Shown here: one piece after another, positions 9,082-19,456 of the stretch
Numbering within the stretch: position 1 is the stretch's first letter
Layout: every line of letters begins with the position of its first letter
DNA from: an uncultured Clostridia bacterium
Lineage (GTDB): Bacteria; Bacillota; Clostridia; Saccharofermentanales; Saccharofermentanaceae
Assembly (NCBI GenBank): GCA_946403085.1
Contig: CAMIYM010000011.1
Location: 1-64,000 of the forward strand
DNA: 64,000 nt
Direction: 5' to 3'
Position numbers and translations under genes: made by a program
Notes under the pieces: model-generated
Seen by the model: only the letters and a program-made list of their open reading frames with translations
Told to the model about the DNA's origin: nothing
Database searches by the model: none

Positions 9082-9605
9082 AAACTACCGGAAGAGAATA
9101 TGCTCTGGCGCTTTTTGAGACGGCATACGAGTCGGGCAATATCGACGACATCCGTAACAATATAAGGAGTCTGAAAAGGCTCTTTAAAGAGATGCCTGAC
9201 TATATTGAATTCCTGTCGAATCCCGGAATCCCCAAAAGCGAGCGCATGGATGCACTCCGCGAATCTTTTGAAGGAAAGGTGGATGACGTTCTTTATTCTT
9301 TCCTGGCAGTAATGACCGAACGCGCTGACATGGGGTCTTTTTTCGATGCCTATAAAGAGTTCGAGCATATGTACGAAGACTTTAAAAAGTTCACTTATGC
9401 GGAGATCACGAGCGCGGTAGAGCTTACTGACGAAGAGAAGACAAAGATCGTAGCCAAGCTCGAAAAGATAACGGGCAAGACAGTAAGGCCCAGATATAAG
9501 ATAAATCCTGCTCTGATGGGCGGAATAACTGTAACAGCAAACGGAATGTTCTTTGACGGAAGTGTCAGAAAGAACCTGAAAAACTTAGAGAAAGAGATAT
9601 CGTAA
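9078..9605 (+). CDS. atpH: F-type ATP synthase subunit delta
   Basis: The stalk subunit that caps the F1 head and binds subunit b, 175 residues. The N-terminal helical bundle begins with [15 protein letters not shown], close to the family's 'YA.ALF..A' pattern, and the C-terminal region has the conserved [23 protein letters not shown]. Length is normal. It overlaps atpF by four bases and stops 2 bases before atpA. Confidence 0.93.
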   Translation: MKTTGREYALALFETAYESGNIDDIRNNIRSLKRLFKEMPDYIEFLSNPGIPKSERMDALRESFEGKVDDVLYSFLAVMTERADMGSFFDAYKEFEHMYEDFKKFTYAEITSAVELTDEEKTKIVAKLEKITGKTVRPRYKINPALMGGITVTANGMFFDGSVRKNLKNLEKEIS

Positions 9606-9607
9606 TT

Positions 9608-11104
9608 ATGGTCAGCAAACCTGAAGAAATCAGTATTATTCTCAAGGAACAGATTAGAAATTATAAGAGCCGTGTTGATATGGGTGAAGTCGGTACGGTA
9701 GTTCTGGTCGGAGACGGAATCGCTTCCGTATACGGCCTTAGGAACTGCGTATCTACAGAGCTTTTAGAGTTTGAGGACGGTTCTGCAGGACTTGCTTTAA
9801 ATCTTGAGAACGATACTGTATCTGTCGCTATCCTGACAGATAAGAATGACATAAGGGAAGGTACCAAGGTAAAGCGTACAGGTACCGTTCTTTCCATCCC
9901 TGTCGGAGAAAGCTATCTAGGACGTGTCGTAAATCCTTTGGGAGATCCTATTGATGGTAAGGGACCGATCTTTGCAGAAGCAAAAAGACCTGTTGAAGCT
10001 GAGGCGCCCGGAATCATCGAGAGACAGAGCGTATCCGTGCCTTTGCAGACAGGAATCAAAGCTATCGACAGCATGATCCCGATCGGAAGAGGTCAGCGTG
10101 AGCTCATCATCGGCGACCGTCAGACAGGTAAGACCGAGATCGCGATAGATACAATCATCAACCAGAAAGACAAGGATGTTATCTGCATCTATGTTGCTAT
10201 AGGACAGAAGGCGACTTCGATCGTATCTTTAGTTTCTGACCTCGTAAGAGAAGGTGCGATGTCATATACGATCGTAGTATCGGCAACAGCAGCTGAGAGT
10301 GCGCCTGTCCAGTACATCGCACCCTATTCAGGCTGTGCCATGGCTGAATATTTCAGAGAACAGGGCAAGGACGTCCTTATCATTTACGATGACCTGTCCA
10401 AGCATGCTGTTGCATACAGAGCCCTGTCTTTGCTTATCAGGAGACCTCCGGGAAGAGAAGCTTATCCGGGTGACGTTTTCTATCTGCACTCCAGACTTCT
10501 TGAACGTGCAGCATGCGTATCTCCCGAATTCGGAGGCGGTTCCATTACTGCTCTTCCTATCGTTGAGACACAGGCAGGTGACGTTTCCGCATATATTCCG
10601 ACGAACGTAATCTCGATCACTGACGGACAGATCTTCCTTGAGACTGAGATGTTCCACAACGGAATCATTCCTGCGATCAATCCGGGTATCTCTGTATCCA
10701 GAGTCGGAGGTTCTGCCCAGGTAAAGGCAATGAAGAAAGTATCAGGCGAATTAAAGCTCCTGTATTCACAGTACAGGGAACTTCAGGCGTTCGCACAGTT
10801 CGGATCAGATCTCGATGCTGATACAAGAGCCAGACTCCATTTGGGAGAGAGAATCGTTGAAGTATTGAAGCAGGACCGTAACGCACCTGTTCCGGTCGGC
10901 GGACAGGTCGGCATCATCTATGCCGTTATCAACGGTTATCTCAATGAATATGAGATAAGTGAGATCAGGGGTTATCAGGAAAAACTCTATGAAAAGCTCG
11001 ACCACGAGCATAAAGACTGGATGAACCGCATAGAGAAGGGCTTCTGGGAAAATGAAGACATTGAAGAACTCAAAAAAGTTCTCGATAAGATGAAGAAGAA
11101 GTAA
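9608..11104 (+). CDS. atpA: F-type ATP synthase subunit alpha
   Basis: The non-catalytic nucleotide-binding subunit of F1, 498 residues. Walker A is GDRQTGKT at 169-176, and the segment ending [20 protein letters not shown] carries the conserved region next to the catalytic sites, including the arginine finger area further on ([13 protein letters not shown]). An N-terminal segment [15 protein letters not shown] fits the delta-binding end. Length and domain order (beta barrel, RecA-like core, helical bundle) are normal. It sits between atpH and atpG with gaps of two bases. Confidence 0.97.
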   Translation: MVSKPEEISIILKEQIRNYKSRVDMGEVGTVVLVGDGIASVYGLRNCVSTELLEFEDGSAGLALNLENDTVSVAILTDKNDIREGTKVKRTGTVLSIPVGESYLGRVVNPLGDPIDGKGPIFAEAKRPVEAEAPGIIERQSVSVPLQTGIKAIDSMIPIGRGQRELIIGDRQTGKTEIAIDTIINQKDKDVICIYVAIGQKATSIVSLVSDLVREGAMSYTIVVSATAAESAPVQYIAPYSGCAMAEYFREQGKDVLIIYDDLSKHAVAYRALSLLIRRPPGREAYPGDVFYLHSRLLERAACVSPEFGGGSITALPIVETQAGDVSAYIPTNVISITDGQIFLETEMFHNGIIPAINPGISVSRVGGSAQVKAMKKVSGELKLLYSQYRELQAFAQFGSDLDADTRARLHLGERIVEVLKQDRNAPVPVGGQVGIIYAVINGYLNEYEISEIRGYQEKLYEKLDHEHKDWMNRIEKGFWENEDIEELKKVLDKMKKK

Positions 11105-11106
11105 TC

Positions 11107-13414
<2,308 letters not shown>

Positions 13415-13434
13415 AGCCGGAGCATGTAATTTAA

Positions 13435-13707
13435 ATGGAGAAGTTCAGACTTAAGATACTGACTCCTGAAGGAACCGTCTTGGACAAAGACGTTGCCGGT
13501 CTCTATCTGCGCGGTGCAGAAGGAGACCTGGCGGTCTTTGCCGGACATATTCCTTTTGTCACACCTGTTAAAGCCGGAAAATGTACTGTTGTTTCTTCGG
13601 ACGATAAAAGCGCTGACGGATTTGACGATGTTGAAGGTATGATAAGCGAGGGCATGCTCCGTGTAACTTCTAAAGAAGTCCTTCTTATGGTCAGGTCATG
13701 GGAGTAA
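13435..13707 (+). CDS. atpC: F-type ATP synthase subunit epsilon, C-terminal domain absent
   Basis: Only 90 residues, against about 130-140 in most bacteria. The N-terminal beta-sandwich is complete: FRLKILTPEGTVLDKDVAGL, then AEGDLAVFAGHIPFVTPVK and GMLRVTSKEVLLMV. The protein ends immediately after it at SWE, so the two-helix C-terminal domain, which in other bacteria inhibits ATP hydrolysis, is missing. The stop TAA is followed at once by the TetR-type gene, so this looks like the true end and not a sequencing frameshift. Short epsilon subunits are known in a few lineages (I recall Chlorobium). It should still couple gamma to the c-ring. Confidence 0.9.
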   Translation: MEKFRLKILTPEGTVLDKDVAGLYLRGAEGDLAVFAGHIPFVTPVKAGKCTVVSSDDKSADGFDDVEGMISEGMLRVTSKEVLLMVRSWE

Positions 13708-13713
13708 AACAAG

Positions 13714-14268
13714 ATGGCTAACTTTACGAAAAAGGCTATAAAAGAAACATTTGTAGAACTTTTGGAAGAACATCCTCTGTCAGATATTACGATAAAGGAT
13801 ATTGTCGAAAAGTGCGGCATCAACCGTAATTCGTTCTATTATCATTATCACGATCTTCCTGACCTTATCGAAGAGATAGTAAAAGAAGATGCTGAAGGAA
13901 TAATCAAAAAGTATCCGTCCGTAAAATCTATCGTAGAGTGTTATGATGCTCTGATCGAGTTTGCTTCGCAGCATAAGCGCGCGATCATGCATATATTTAA
14001 GTCTGTTAACAGAGAGATGTTCGAGAACTATCTTATGGAAGTCAGCGAGTATCTTGTACGGAGCTATATTGAAATGGCAGTTTCCGGTACAAGTATCGGC
14101 GAAAGCAGCAGACAGAATCTGACAGATTACTATAAGTGTGTATGCTTTGGCCTTATAATTGAGTGGCTCAATAAGGGCATGAAAGAAGAATATGCACAGG
14201 AATTCAGAAAGATCCTTGTAATTCGAAAAGACCTTGCACCTGAAATTGCAAAGGGACTCCAGGGTTAA
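13714..14268 (+). CDS. TetR/AcrR-family transcriptional regulator
   Basis: A 184-residue protein with a TetR-type DNA-binding head: KKAIKETFVELLEEHPLSDI, then IKDIVEKCGINRNSFYYHYHDL, matching the helix-turn-helix and the following 'YYHF' signature. The C-terminal ligand and dimer domain is all-helical and resembles the DhaS-like/TetR_C_7 type; I cannot name a ligand. It starts six bases after atpC, with the ribosome site GGGAG overlapping the atpC stop, so it is co-transcribed with ATP synthase. Regulators of this kind often neighbour MMPL and YhgE/Pip exporters, and such a set lies just downstream, so that is its likelier target. A strong terminator follows. Confidence 0.85.
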   Translation: MANFTKKAIKETFVELLEEHPLSDITIKDIVEKCGINRNSFYYHYHDLPDLIEEIVKEDAEGIIKKYPSVKSIVECYDALIEFASQHKRAIMHIFKSVNREMFENYLMEVSEYLVRSYIEMAVSGTSIGESSRQNLTDYYKCVCFGLIIEWLNKGMKEEYAQEFRKILVIRKDLAPEIAKGLQG

Positions 14269-14291
14269 TATTCAAATATAAAATCAACTCT

Positions 14292-14322
14292 TTAGGCACG
14301 GGACGTCCCGTGCCTAATTTTT
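14292..14322 (+). terminator. intrinsic terminator of the atp-tetR operon
   Basis: A perfect 26-base inverted repeat (13-base arms, 14292-14304 and 14305-14317, core GGCACGGGAC/GTCCCGTGCC) is followed by TTTTTA. It lies 24 bases after the tetR stop and ends the ATP synthase transcript. Confidence 0.85.
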
Positions 14323-14398
14323 ATTCACGGGCGCAGGTATTGTCCGTGTTAATCATTTCCTCACATGGGTATCCTTTGGATGAAAAGGAGGAATGATG

Positions 14399-14986
14399 AT
14401 GCATACACGTTCAGTTACATCGATCAGGATAGCGAAATACGGATATATCTTTATGTCCGTTTTATTCTGCGTTGCAGGTATCTTGATGCTGTTAAAGCCT
14501 GGTATTTCTGTTGAAGCAATCGGTCTTTTCGCAGGTCTCTCAATGATCGTTTTCGGAGTTATAAAGCTTATCGGTTATTTCTCAAAAGATCTGTTCAGAC
14601 TGGCTTTCCAGTATGATCTTCAGTTCGGGATCCTTCTTATCATCTTAGGAGTCATCACAGTATTTAAACCCGGCGATGTCATGAGCTTTGTAAGCATAAC
14701 AGGCGGCGTATGCGTCATAATTAACTCTCTTTTCAAGATTGGTATCTCTCTTGAAGCAAAGAGGTTCGGCATAAGAGAGTGGTGGCTTACAGTGCTCTTT
14801 TCATGCATAGCAGGGATCATGGGGATCCTTCTCGTTGGAAGGCCGGCTGAAGCCATGAACGTCATGGTAATGATAACCGGCATAGCTTTTCTTATTGAGG
14901 GGCTTCTTAACATAAGTGTTGCTTTAAGCATGGTAAAGATCGTAAAGAACCAGAGATCAGAACTGGCTGATATGGAAAACTATTGA
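14399..14986 (+). CDS. DUF308 (HdeD-like) membrane protein
   Basis: About 195 residues with six closely spaced hydrophobic helices. The repeated pattern (SVLFCVAGILMLLKPG, LLIILGVITVFKPGD, CIAGIMGILLVGRPAEA) is typical of HdeD/DUF308 proteins, in which each helix pair ends in a 'P.' turn. The exact role of the family is unsettled; E. coli HdeD is linked to acid resistance. Three ATGs in a row begin at 14393; the third (14399) lies 7 bases from AGGAGG (14386-14391) and is the best placed start. It precedes the MMPL exporter by 16 bases, so it is probably the first gene of that operon. Confidence 0.8.
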   Translation: MHTRSVTSIRIAKYGYIFMSVLFCVAGILMLLKPGISVEAIGLFAGLSMIVFGVIKLIGYFSKDLFRLAFQYDLQFGILLIILGVITVFKPGDVMSFVSITGGVCVIINSLFKIGISLEAKRFGIREWWLTVLFSCIAGIMGILLVGRPAEAMNVMVMITGIAFLIEGLLNISVALSMVKIVKNQRSELADMENY

Positions 14987-15002
14987 AAGGAAGTATATAA
15001 AA

Positions 15003-17108
15003 ATGAAGTTTTCAAGGGGAGTTGTTAAAAGCCGTATTGCAATACTGATACTGGCTTTGATCCTCATGGTGCCGTCAGTTATCGGCATGGTAAAGACCAG
15101 AGTCAATTACGACATGCTCACTTATCTGCCTTCAGACATGGAGACGGTAAAGGGCCAGAATGAACTGCTCAAAGACTTCAACAAGGGCGCTTTTACGTTC
15201 CTTATTTTCGAGAATATGCCTGATAAGGATGTAGCTGCCCTTAAAGAAAAAGTCGAAAAGATCGAACATGTCGACACTGTTCTCTGGTACGACTCTGTGG
15301 CTGATCTTTCCATGCCGAAAGAGTTTCTGCCTGAAGATATTTACAAAGCGTTTAACAGCAAAAACTCAACGATGATGGCTGTATTCTTTGACACCGGCAC
15401 GTCTGATGACCGCACGATGAGTGCTGTTAAGGAGATAAGAAAGGTCTGCGGAGAGCAGTGCTTTATATCCGGCATGACAGCGCTCGTTGTCGATCTTAAG
15501 GATCTGTGCGAAAAAGAAGAGCCTATTTATGTAGGTCTTGCTGTTGCACTATCATGCGTTGCAATGCTTCTTTTCCTGGACAGCTGGCTCGTGCCTTTTG
15601 TGTTCCTGGCATCTATCGGTGCGATGATATTGATGAATATGGGATCAAACTATTTCCTTGGAGAGATCTCTTATATCACAAAAGCATTGTCTGCAGTCTT
15701 GCAGCTGGCAGTTACAATGGACTACTCGATATTCCTCTGGCACAGCTATAACGAGGAGCTTGCGACTAATGACGATCACAAGGAAGCTATGGCTCTTGCT
15801 ATCAGGAAAACTCTTACAAGCGTTGTAGGAAGTTCCGTCACTACTATAGCGGGCTTTGTAGCATTGTGCTTCATGACTTTCACATTGGGAAGAGACTTGG
15901 GTATTGTAATGGCTAAGGGTGTTGTCCTCGGAGTTATAGGCAGCGTAACTTTGCTGCCGTCCCTGATCCTTATTTTCGATAAGCCCCTTCAAAAGACAAG
16001 ACACAGATCGCTTATTCCTGATTCGAAGTCTTTTTCGAAAAAGCTGATCAAGATCTTCCCGGTATTCCTGATAATCTTTGCGGTCCTTATCACACCTGCT
16101 TACTATGGTTATAGAAAAGCGAACAAAGAAGTCTATTACAACATAGCAGAGACACTGCCGGAAGATATGAATTACATCATATCCACGACAAAGCTCAATG
16201 AAGAATATGGTGTGGGTGCAACGCACATGATTCTCGTAAGATCCGATCTGGAAGCTGACAGTGTGCGTTCCATGACAGAACAGATAAAGAACGTTAATGG
16301 TGTTAAGTATGTGCTGAGCCTGGAGTCGCTCATAGGATCAAGAATACCGGAAGATCTGATTCCTGACAGGCTAACATCAGCGCTTAAGAGCGAGAATTGG
16401 GAGTTGATGCTGATAGGCTCCGAATACGGCGTAGCGACTGATGAGATCAACAGCCAGATCGATGTTATCAACGGAATAGTAAAGAAATACGACAGCAATG
16501 GACTGGTCATTGGCGAGGGCCCTTGCACAAAGGATATGATCGAGACGACTGACCGCGACTTCAAGATCGTAACTGCAGTCTCAGTCATTGCAATATTCCT
16601 GATCATCCTGTTTGTCGAAAAGAGTATTTCTCTGCCTTTGATCCTGATTTCCGTCATCGAGCTCGGAATATTCATCAATCTTGGACTTCCGCATTATCTG
16701 GGACAGAGCATGGCATTTATTACCCCTATCTGCATCAGCACGATCCAGCTCGGTGCGACTGTCGACTATGCGATCTTAATGACGACAAGATATAAGACCG
16801 AAAGGATCGCAGGACATGACAAAAAGGAGTCTGTCTGGACTGCGCTTTATACATCGATACCTTCGATCATCGTATCGGGAATGGGACTTTTCGCAGCAAC
16901 GTTCGGAGTAGCTTTGTATTCCGACATCGAGATGATCAGCTCGATGTGCATGCTGATGGCAAGAGGCGCGGTTATAAGCATGCTGCTCGTAATCTTTGCT
17001 TTGCCTGCAATGTTCATGCTCTTTGACGGTGTCATATGCAAAACGACGGTCGGAATGACTCATATCAACAGTGTAAAAAAATCTAAGGAGGCATTAATTC
17101 ATGGATAA
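15003..17108 (+). CDS. MMPL/RND-family exporter
   Basis: A 701-residue membrane transporter with the duplicated RND layout: a first helix (about 12-30), an extracytoplasmic loop, five to six helices ending near residue 335, then a second repeat of the same plan. Core helices carry the family patterns TMDYSIFLWHSYNEE (about 238-252) and TVDYAILMTTRYK (about 586-598), whose Asp residues are expected to relay protons or another ion. MMPL proteins export lipids or hydrophobic compounds. The gene overlaps the next one by eight bases (GGAGG lies inside its 3' end), so both are made together. It lies 16 bases after DUF308. Confidence 0.88.
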   Translation: MKFSRGVVKSRIAILILALILMVPSVIGMVKTRVNYDMLTYLPSDMETVKGQNELLKDFNKGAFTFLIFENMPDKDVAALKEKVEKIEHVDTVLWYDSVADLSMPKEFLPEDIYKAFNSKNSTMMAVFFDTGTSDDRTMSAVKEIRKVCGEQCFISGMTALVVDLKDLCEKEEPIYVGLAVALSCVAMLLFLDSWLVPFVFLASIGAMILMNMGSNYFLGEISYITKALSAVLQLAVTMDYSIFLWHSYNEELATNDDHKEAMALAIRKTLTSVVGSSVTTIAGFVALCFMTFTLGRDLGIVMAKGVVLGVIGSVTLLPSLILIFDKPLQKTRHRSLIPDSKSFSKKLIKIFPVFLIIFAVLITPAYYGYRKANKEVYYNIAETLPEDMNYIISTTKLNEEYGVGATHMILVRSDLEADSVRSMTEQIKNVNGVKYVLSLESLIGSRIPEDLIPDRLTSALKSENWELMLIGSEYGVATDEINSQIDVINGIVKKYDSNGLVIGEGPCTKDMIETTDRDFKIVTAVSVIAIFLIILFVEKSISLPLILISVIELGIFINLGLPHYLGQSMAFITPICISTIQLGATVDYAILMTTRYKTERIAGHDKKESVWTALYTSIPSIIVSGMGLFAATFGVALYSDIEMISSMCMLMARGAVISMLLVIFALPAMFMLFDGVICKTTVGMTHINSVKKSKEALIHG

Positions 17109-19317
17109 GTTGGCTGAAAAAGCGGTAGCTCTTGGTGTTTGTTTATCGATATGTTTCGGCGTAGCAGGAATATGCTATTCCAAGACAAGAGATGAGGAAC
17201 CTGAGGTAAGTGAACCTGTTCAGGAAGATGTGAAAACACCTTCAAAGACAGCTGATGTTAACATTAAGGATGAGACTGTTTATGTTCTCGCTAATTCTGA
17301 CGGAACAGTCAAAAAAGTAATCGTCAGCGATTGGATAAAGAATGCAAAAGCCGATAATGAGATCATCGACGATACAAAACTTACCGACATCAAGAATGTT
17401 AAAGGCAACGAAACGTATTCTATAAACGGAGATAACATGAAAGTGTGGGATGCCGAAGGTAACGATATCTACTATCAGGGAAGCACGACAAAAGCACTCC
17501 CTGTTGATGTCAGCGTTTCATATAAGCTTGACGGTAAGACCATGTCAGCAAAAGAGATTGCAGGAAAGAGTGGCAGGGTAACTATCAGATTCGACTATAA
17601 GAACAACCAGTATGAGATGGTCGATATCGACGGAAAGAAAGAGAAAATATACGTGCCTTTTGCAATGCTTACCGGAATCGAACTGGATGACGATAAGTTC
17701 AGCAATGTGGAAGTCACGAACGGCAAGGTGGTAAATGACGGAACAAGGACTGTTGTAGCAGGCCTTGCATTCCCCGGCCTTCAGGATAATCTTGCTATCA
17801 GCAAAGATAAGCTCGAGATTCCTGATTATGTCGAGATCACAGCGAATGTTAAAGATTTCAGCCTTGGTATGACTGTAACCATCGCGACTAACGATCTTTT
17901 CAACGAGCTTGATGCAGATAAGCTCAATGAAGACGAAGTCAAAGATTCGATGAATAGCCTCACAGATGCAATGGATAAGCTTTTAGACGGTTCTTCAAAG
18001 CTTTATAGCGGATTGGATACTTTGCTCAGTAAATCCAAAAAACTTGTTGACGGCATCGATAAGCTTGCTGAGGGAGCAAAAGAGTTAAGAGACGGCGCAG
18101 CATCGCTTGATAACGGTGCAGGGAAGATCAAGTCCGGTATAAGAGAGCTTTCAAATGGTCTCAATACTTTATCTTCAAAGAGCGATGATCTTACAGGCGG
18201 AGCAAAGCAGGTATTCAATTCGCTTCTTGATACTGCAACAAAGCAGATACAGGCAGCCGGAATAAAAATTCCGAAGCTCACTATCTCCAATTATTCACAG
18301 GTGCTGAATAAGGTTATCGATTCTTTAGATGAGACGAATGTTTATAACCAGGCCCTTGATTCTGTAAGCAAGGCGGTCGAAGCCAACAGGGATAAGATCA
18401 CTGAAAAGGTAACGGAGACTGTTGAAGACCAGGTTAAAACAAAAGTTACACAGGCAACAAAAAAGAAAGTTGCTTCAGGTGTGGAAGCCGGCATAAGAAC
18501 CCAGGTTACGGCAGGCGTTATCGAAGCTTCTTTGGGAATGAGCAAGGAAGAATACGATGCTGCAGTTGAAGCAGGTAATATAACTGAAGAAGTACAATCT
18601 CAGATCGATGCTGCTATCGAAGCTAAGATGTCATCTGATGAGATCACGGCAAAGATCGACGGCATGGTCAAAGAAAAGATGTCCGCAGATGAGACCGTTT
18701 CTGCTATCGATGCTGCAGTTGAGGATCAGATGAAGTCTGACGCTGTCAAAAAGACAATCTCTAACAATGTTGAGATTCAGATCAAAAAGGCAATTGCCGA
18801 TAATATGGCATCAGATGCTGTACAGAATAAGCTCAAAGAAGCTTCCGCAGGATCAAAGCAGATCATTTCAGTTAAGACCTCTCTTGACAGTTTCAATGCA
18901 TTTTATCTTGGTGTTATTGCATATACTGACGGAGTAGATTCAGCAGCCAAGGGCGCATCAAAACTGTCATCAGGAGCAACGGAACTTAAAGCCGGAACTG
19001 AGAAGCTTAAGAGCGGCTCAGCCCAGCTCTACGATGGCGCGCTTAAGATAAAAGACGGTGTTCCTGCCCTGGTTGACGGTGTGTCGAAACTTAAGGACGG
19101 TTCCATGAAGCTTTCTGACGGTCTGGATAAGCTTAATAAAGAGGGCATAAGCAAGATTGTAGACCTCGTTGACGGTGATATTGGCAATACTTTAGACCGT
19201 TTGAAGGCCACTGTCGATGTATCGAAAAAGTATAAGAGTTTCTCCGGAATCAGTGATGATATGGATGGTGAAGTTAAGCTGATCTACCGTACAGAGGAGA
19301 TAAAGTCTGAAGCCTGA
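17101..19317 (+). CDS. membrane-anchored heptad-repeat protein (YhgE/Pip-like), MMPL partner
   Basis: A 738-residue protein with one N-terminal membrane segment or signal anchor (residues 8-25, AVALGVCLSICFGVAGIC) and a large extracellular part. Residues about 290-360 and 625-700 hold L..G heptads (KLVDGIDKLAEGAKELRDG; KLKDGSMKLSDGLDKL), the hallmark of YhgE/Pip-type and SMC-like exported rods. Residues about 420-600 form a charged helical coil. Unlike full YhgE/Pip proteins, it lacks the C-terminal membrane helices. The eight-base overlap with the MMPL gene suggests the two form one export machine, with this protein as the wall-spanning part. That role is inference. Confidence 0.7.
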   Translation: MDKLAEKAVALGVCLSICFGVAGICYSKTRDEEPEVSEPVQEDVKTPSKTADVNIKDETVYVLANSDGTVKKVIVSDWIKNAKADNEIIDDTKLTDIKNVKGNETYSINGDNMKVWDAEGNDIYYQGSTTKALPVDVSVSYKLDGKTMSAKEIAGKSGRVTIRFDYKNNQYEMVDIDGKKEKIYVPFAMLTGIELDDDKFSNVEVTNGKVVNDGTRTVVAGLAFPGLQDNLAISKDKLEIPDYVEITANVKDFSLGMTVTIATNDLFNELDADKLNEDEVKDSMNSLTDAMDKLLDGSSKLYSGLDTLLSKSKKLVDGIDKLAEGAKELRDGAASLDNGAGKIKSGIRELSNGLNTLSSKSDDLTGGAKQVFNSLLDTATKQIQAAGIKIPKLTISNYSQVLNKVIDSLDETNVYNQALDSVSKAVEANRDKITEKVTETVEDQVKTKVTQATKKKVASGVEAGIRTQVTAGVIEASLGMSKEEYDAAVEAGNITEEVQSQIDAAIEAKMSSDEITAKIDGMVKEKMSADETVSAIDAAVEDQMKSDAVKKTISNNVEIQIKKAIADNMASDAVQNKLKEASAGSKQIISVKTSLDSFNAFYLGVIAYTDGVDSAAKGASKLSSGATELKAGTEKLKSGSAQLYDGALKIKDGVPALVDGVSKLKDGSMKLSDGLDKLNKEGISKIVDLVDGDIGNTLDRLKATVDVSKKYKSFSGISDDMDGEVKLIYRTEEIKSEA

Positions 19318-19347
19318 TCAGAAACGGTTTTGTTCATATGAATGAAA

Positions 19348-19386
19348 AAGGTCCTTGGGTTTGAATAACTCAAGGACCTTGTAGTT
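19348..19386 (+). terminator. terminator after the MMPL operon
   Basis: Arms AAGGTCCTTGGG (19348-19359) and CTCAAGGACCTT (19369-19380) pair over 12 positions with one mismatch around a 9-base loop, followed by a modest T-rich tract. An A-run lies before the left arm, so the hairpin could also work on the minus strand as a backup for leuS. Confidence 0.7.
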
Positions 19387-19400
19387 TTGAAAAAGTTTAT

Positions 19401-19432
19401 AACAAAAAGGTTGCCGTTACCGACAACCTTTT
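19401..19432 (-). terminator. intrinsic terminator of leuS
   Basis: Read on the minus strand, AAGGTTGTCGG, loop, CCGGCAACCTT-like arms (19407-19431, one mismatch) are followed by TTTTTGTT. It begins about 25 bases after the leuS stop, as expected for a rho-independent terminator. Confidence 0.75.
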
Positions 19433-19456
19433 CTAGTACTAAATTCTATGTGTTCA

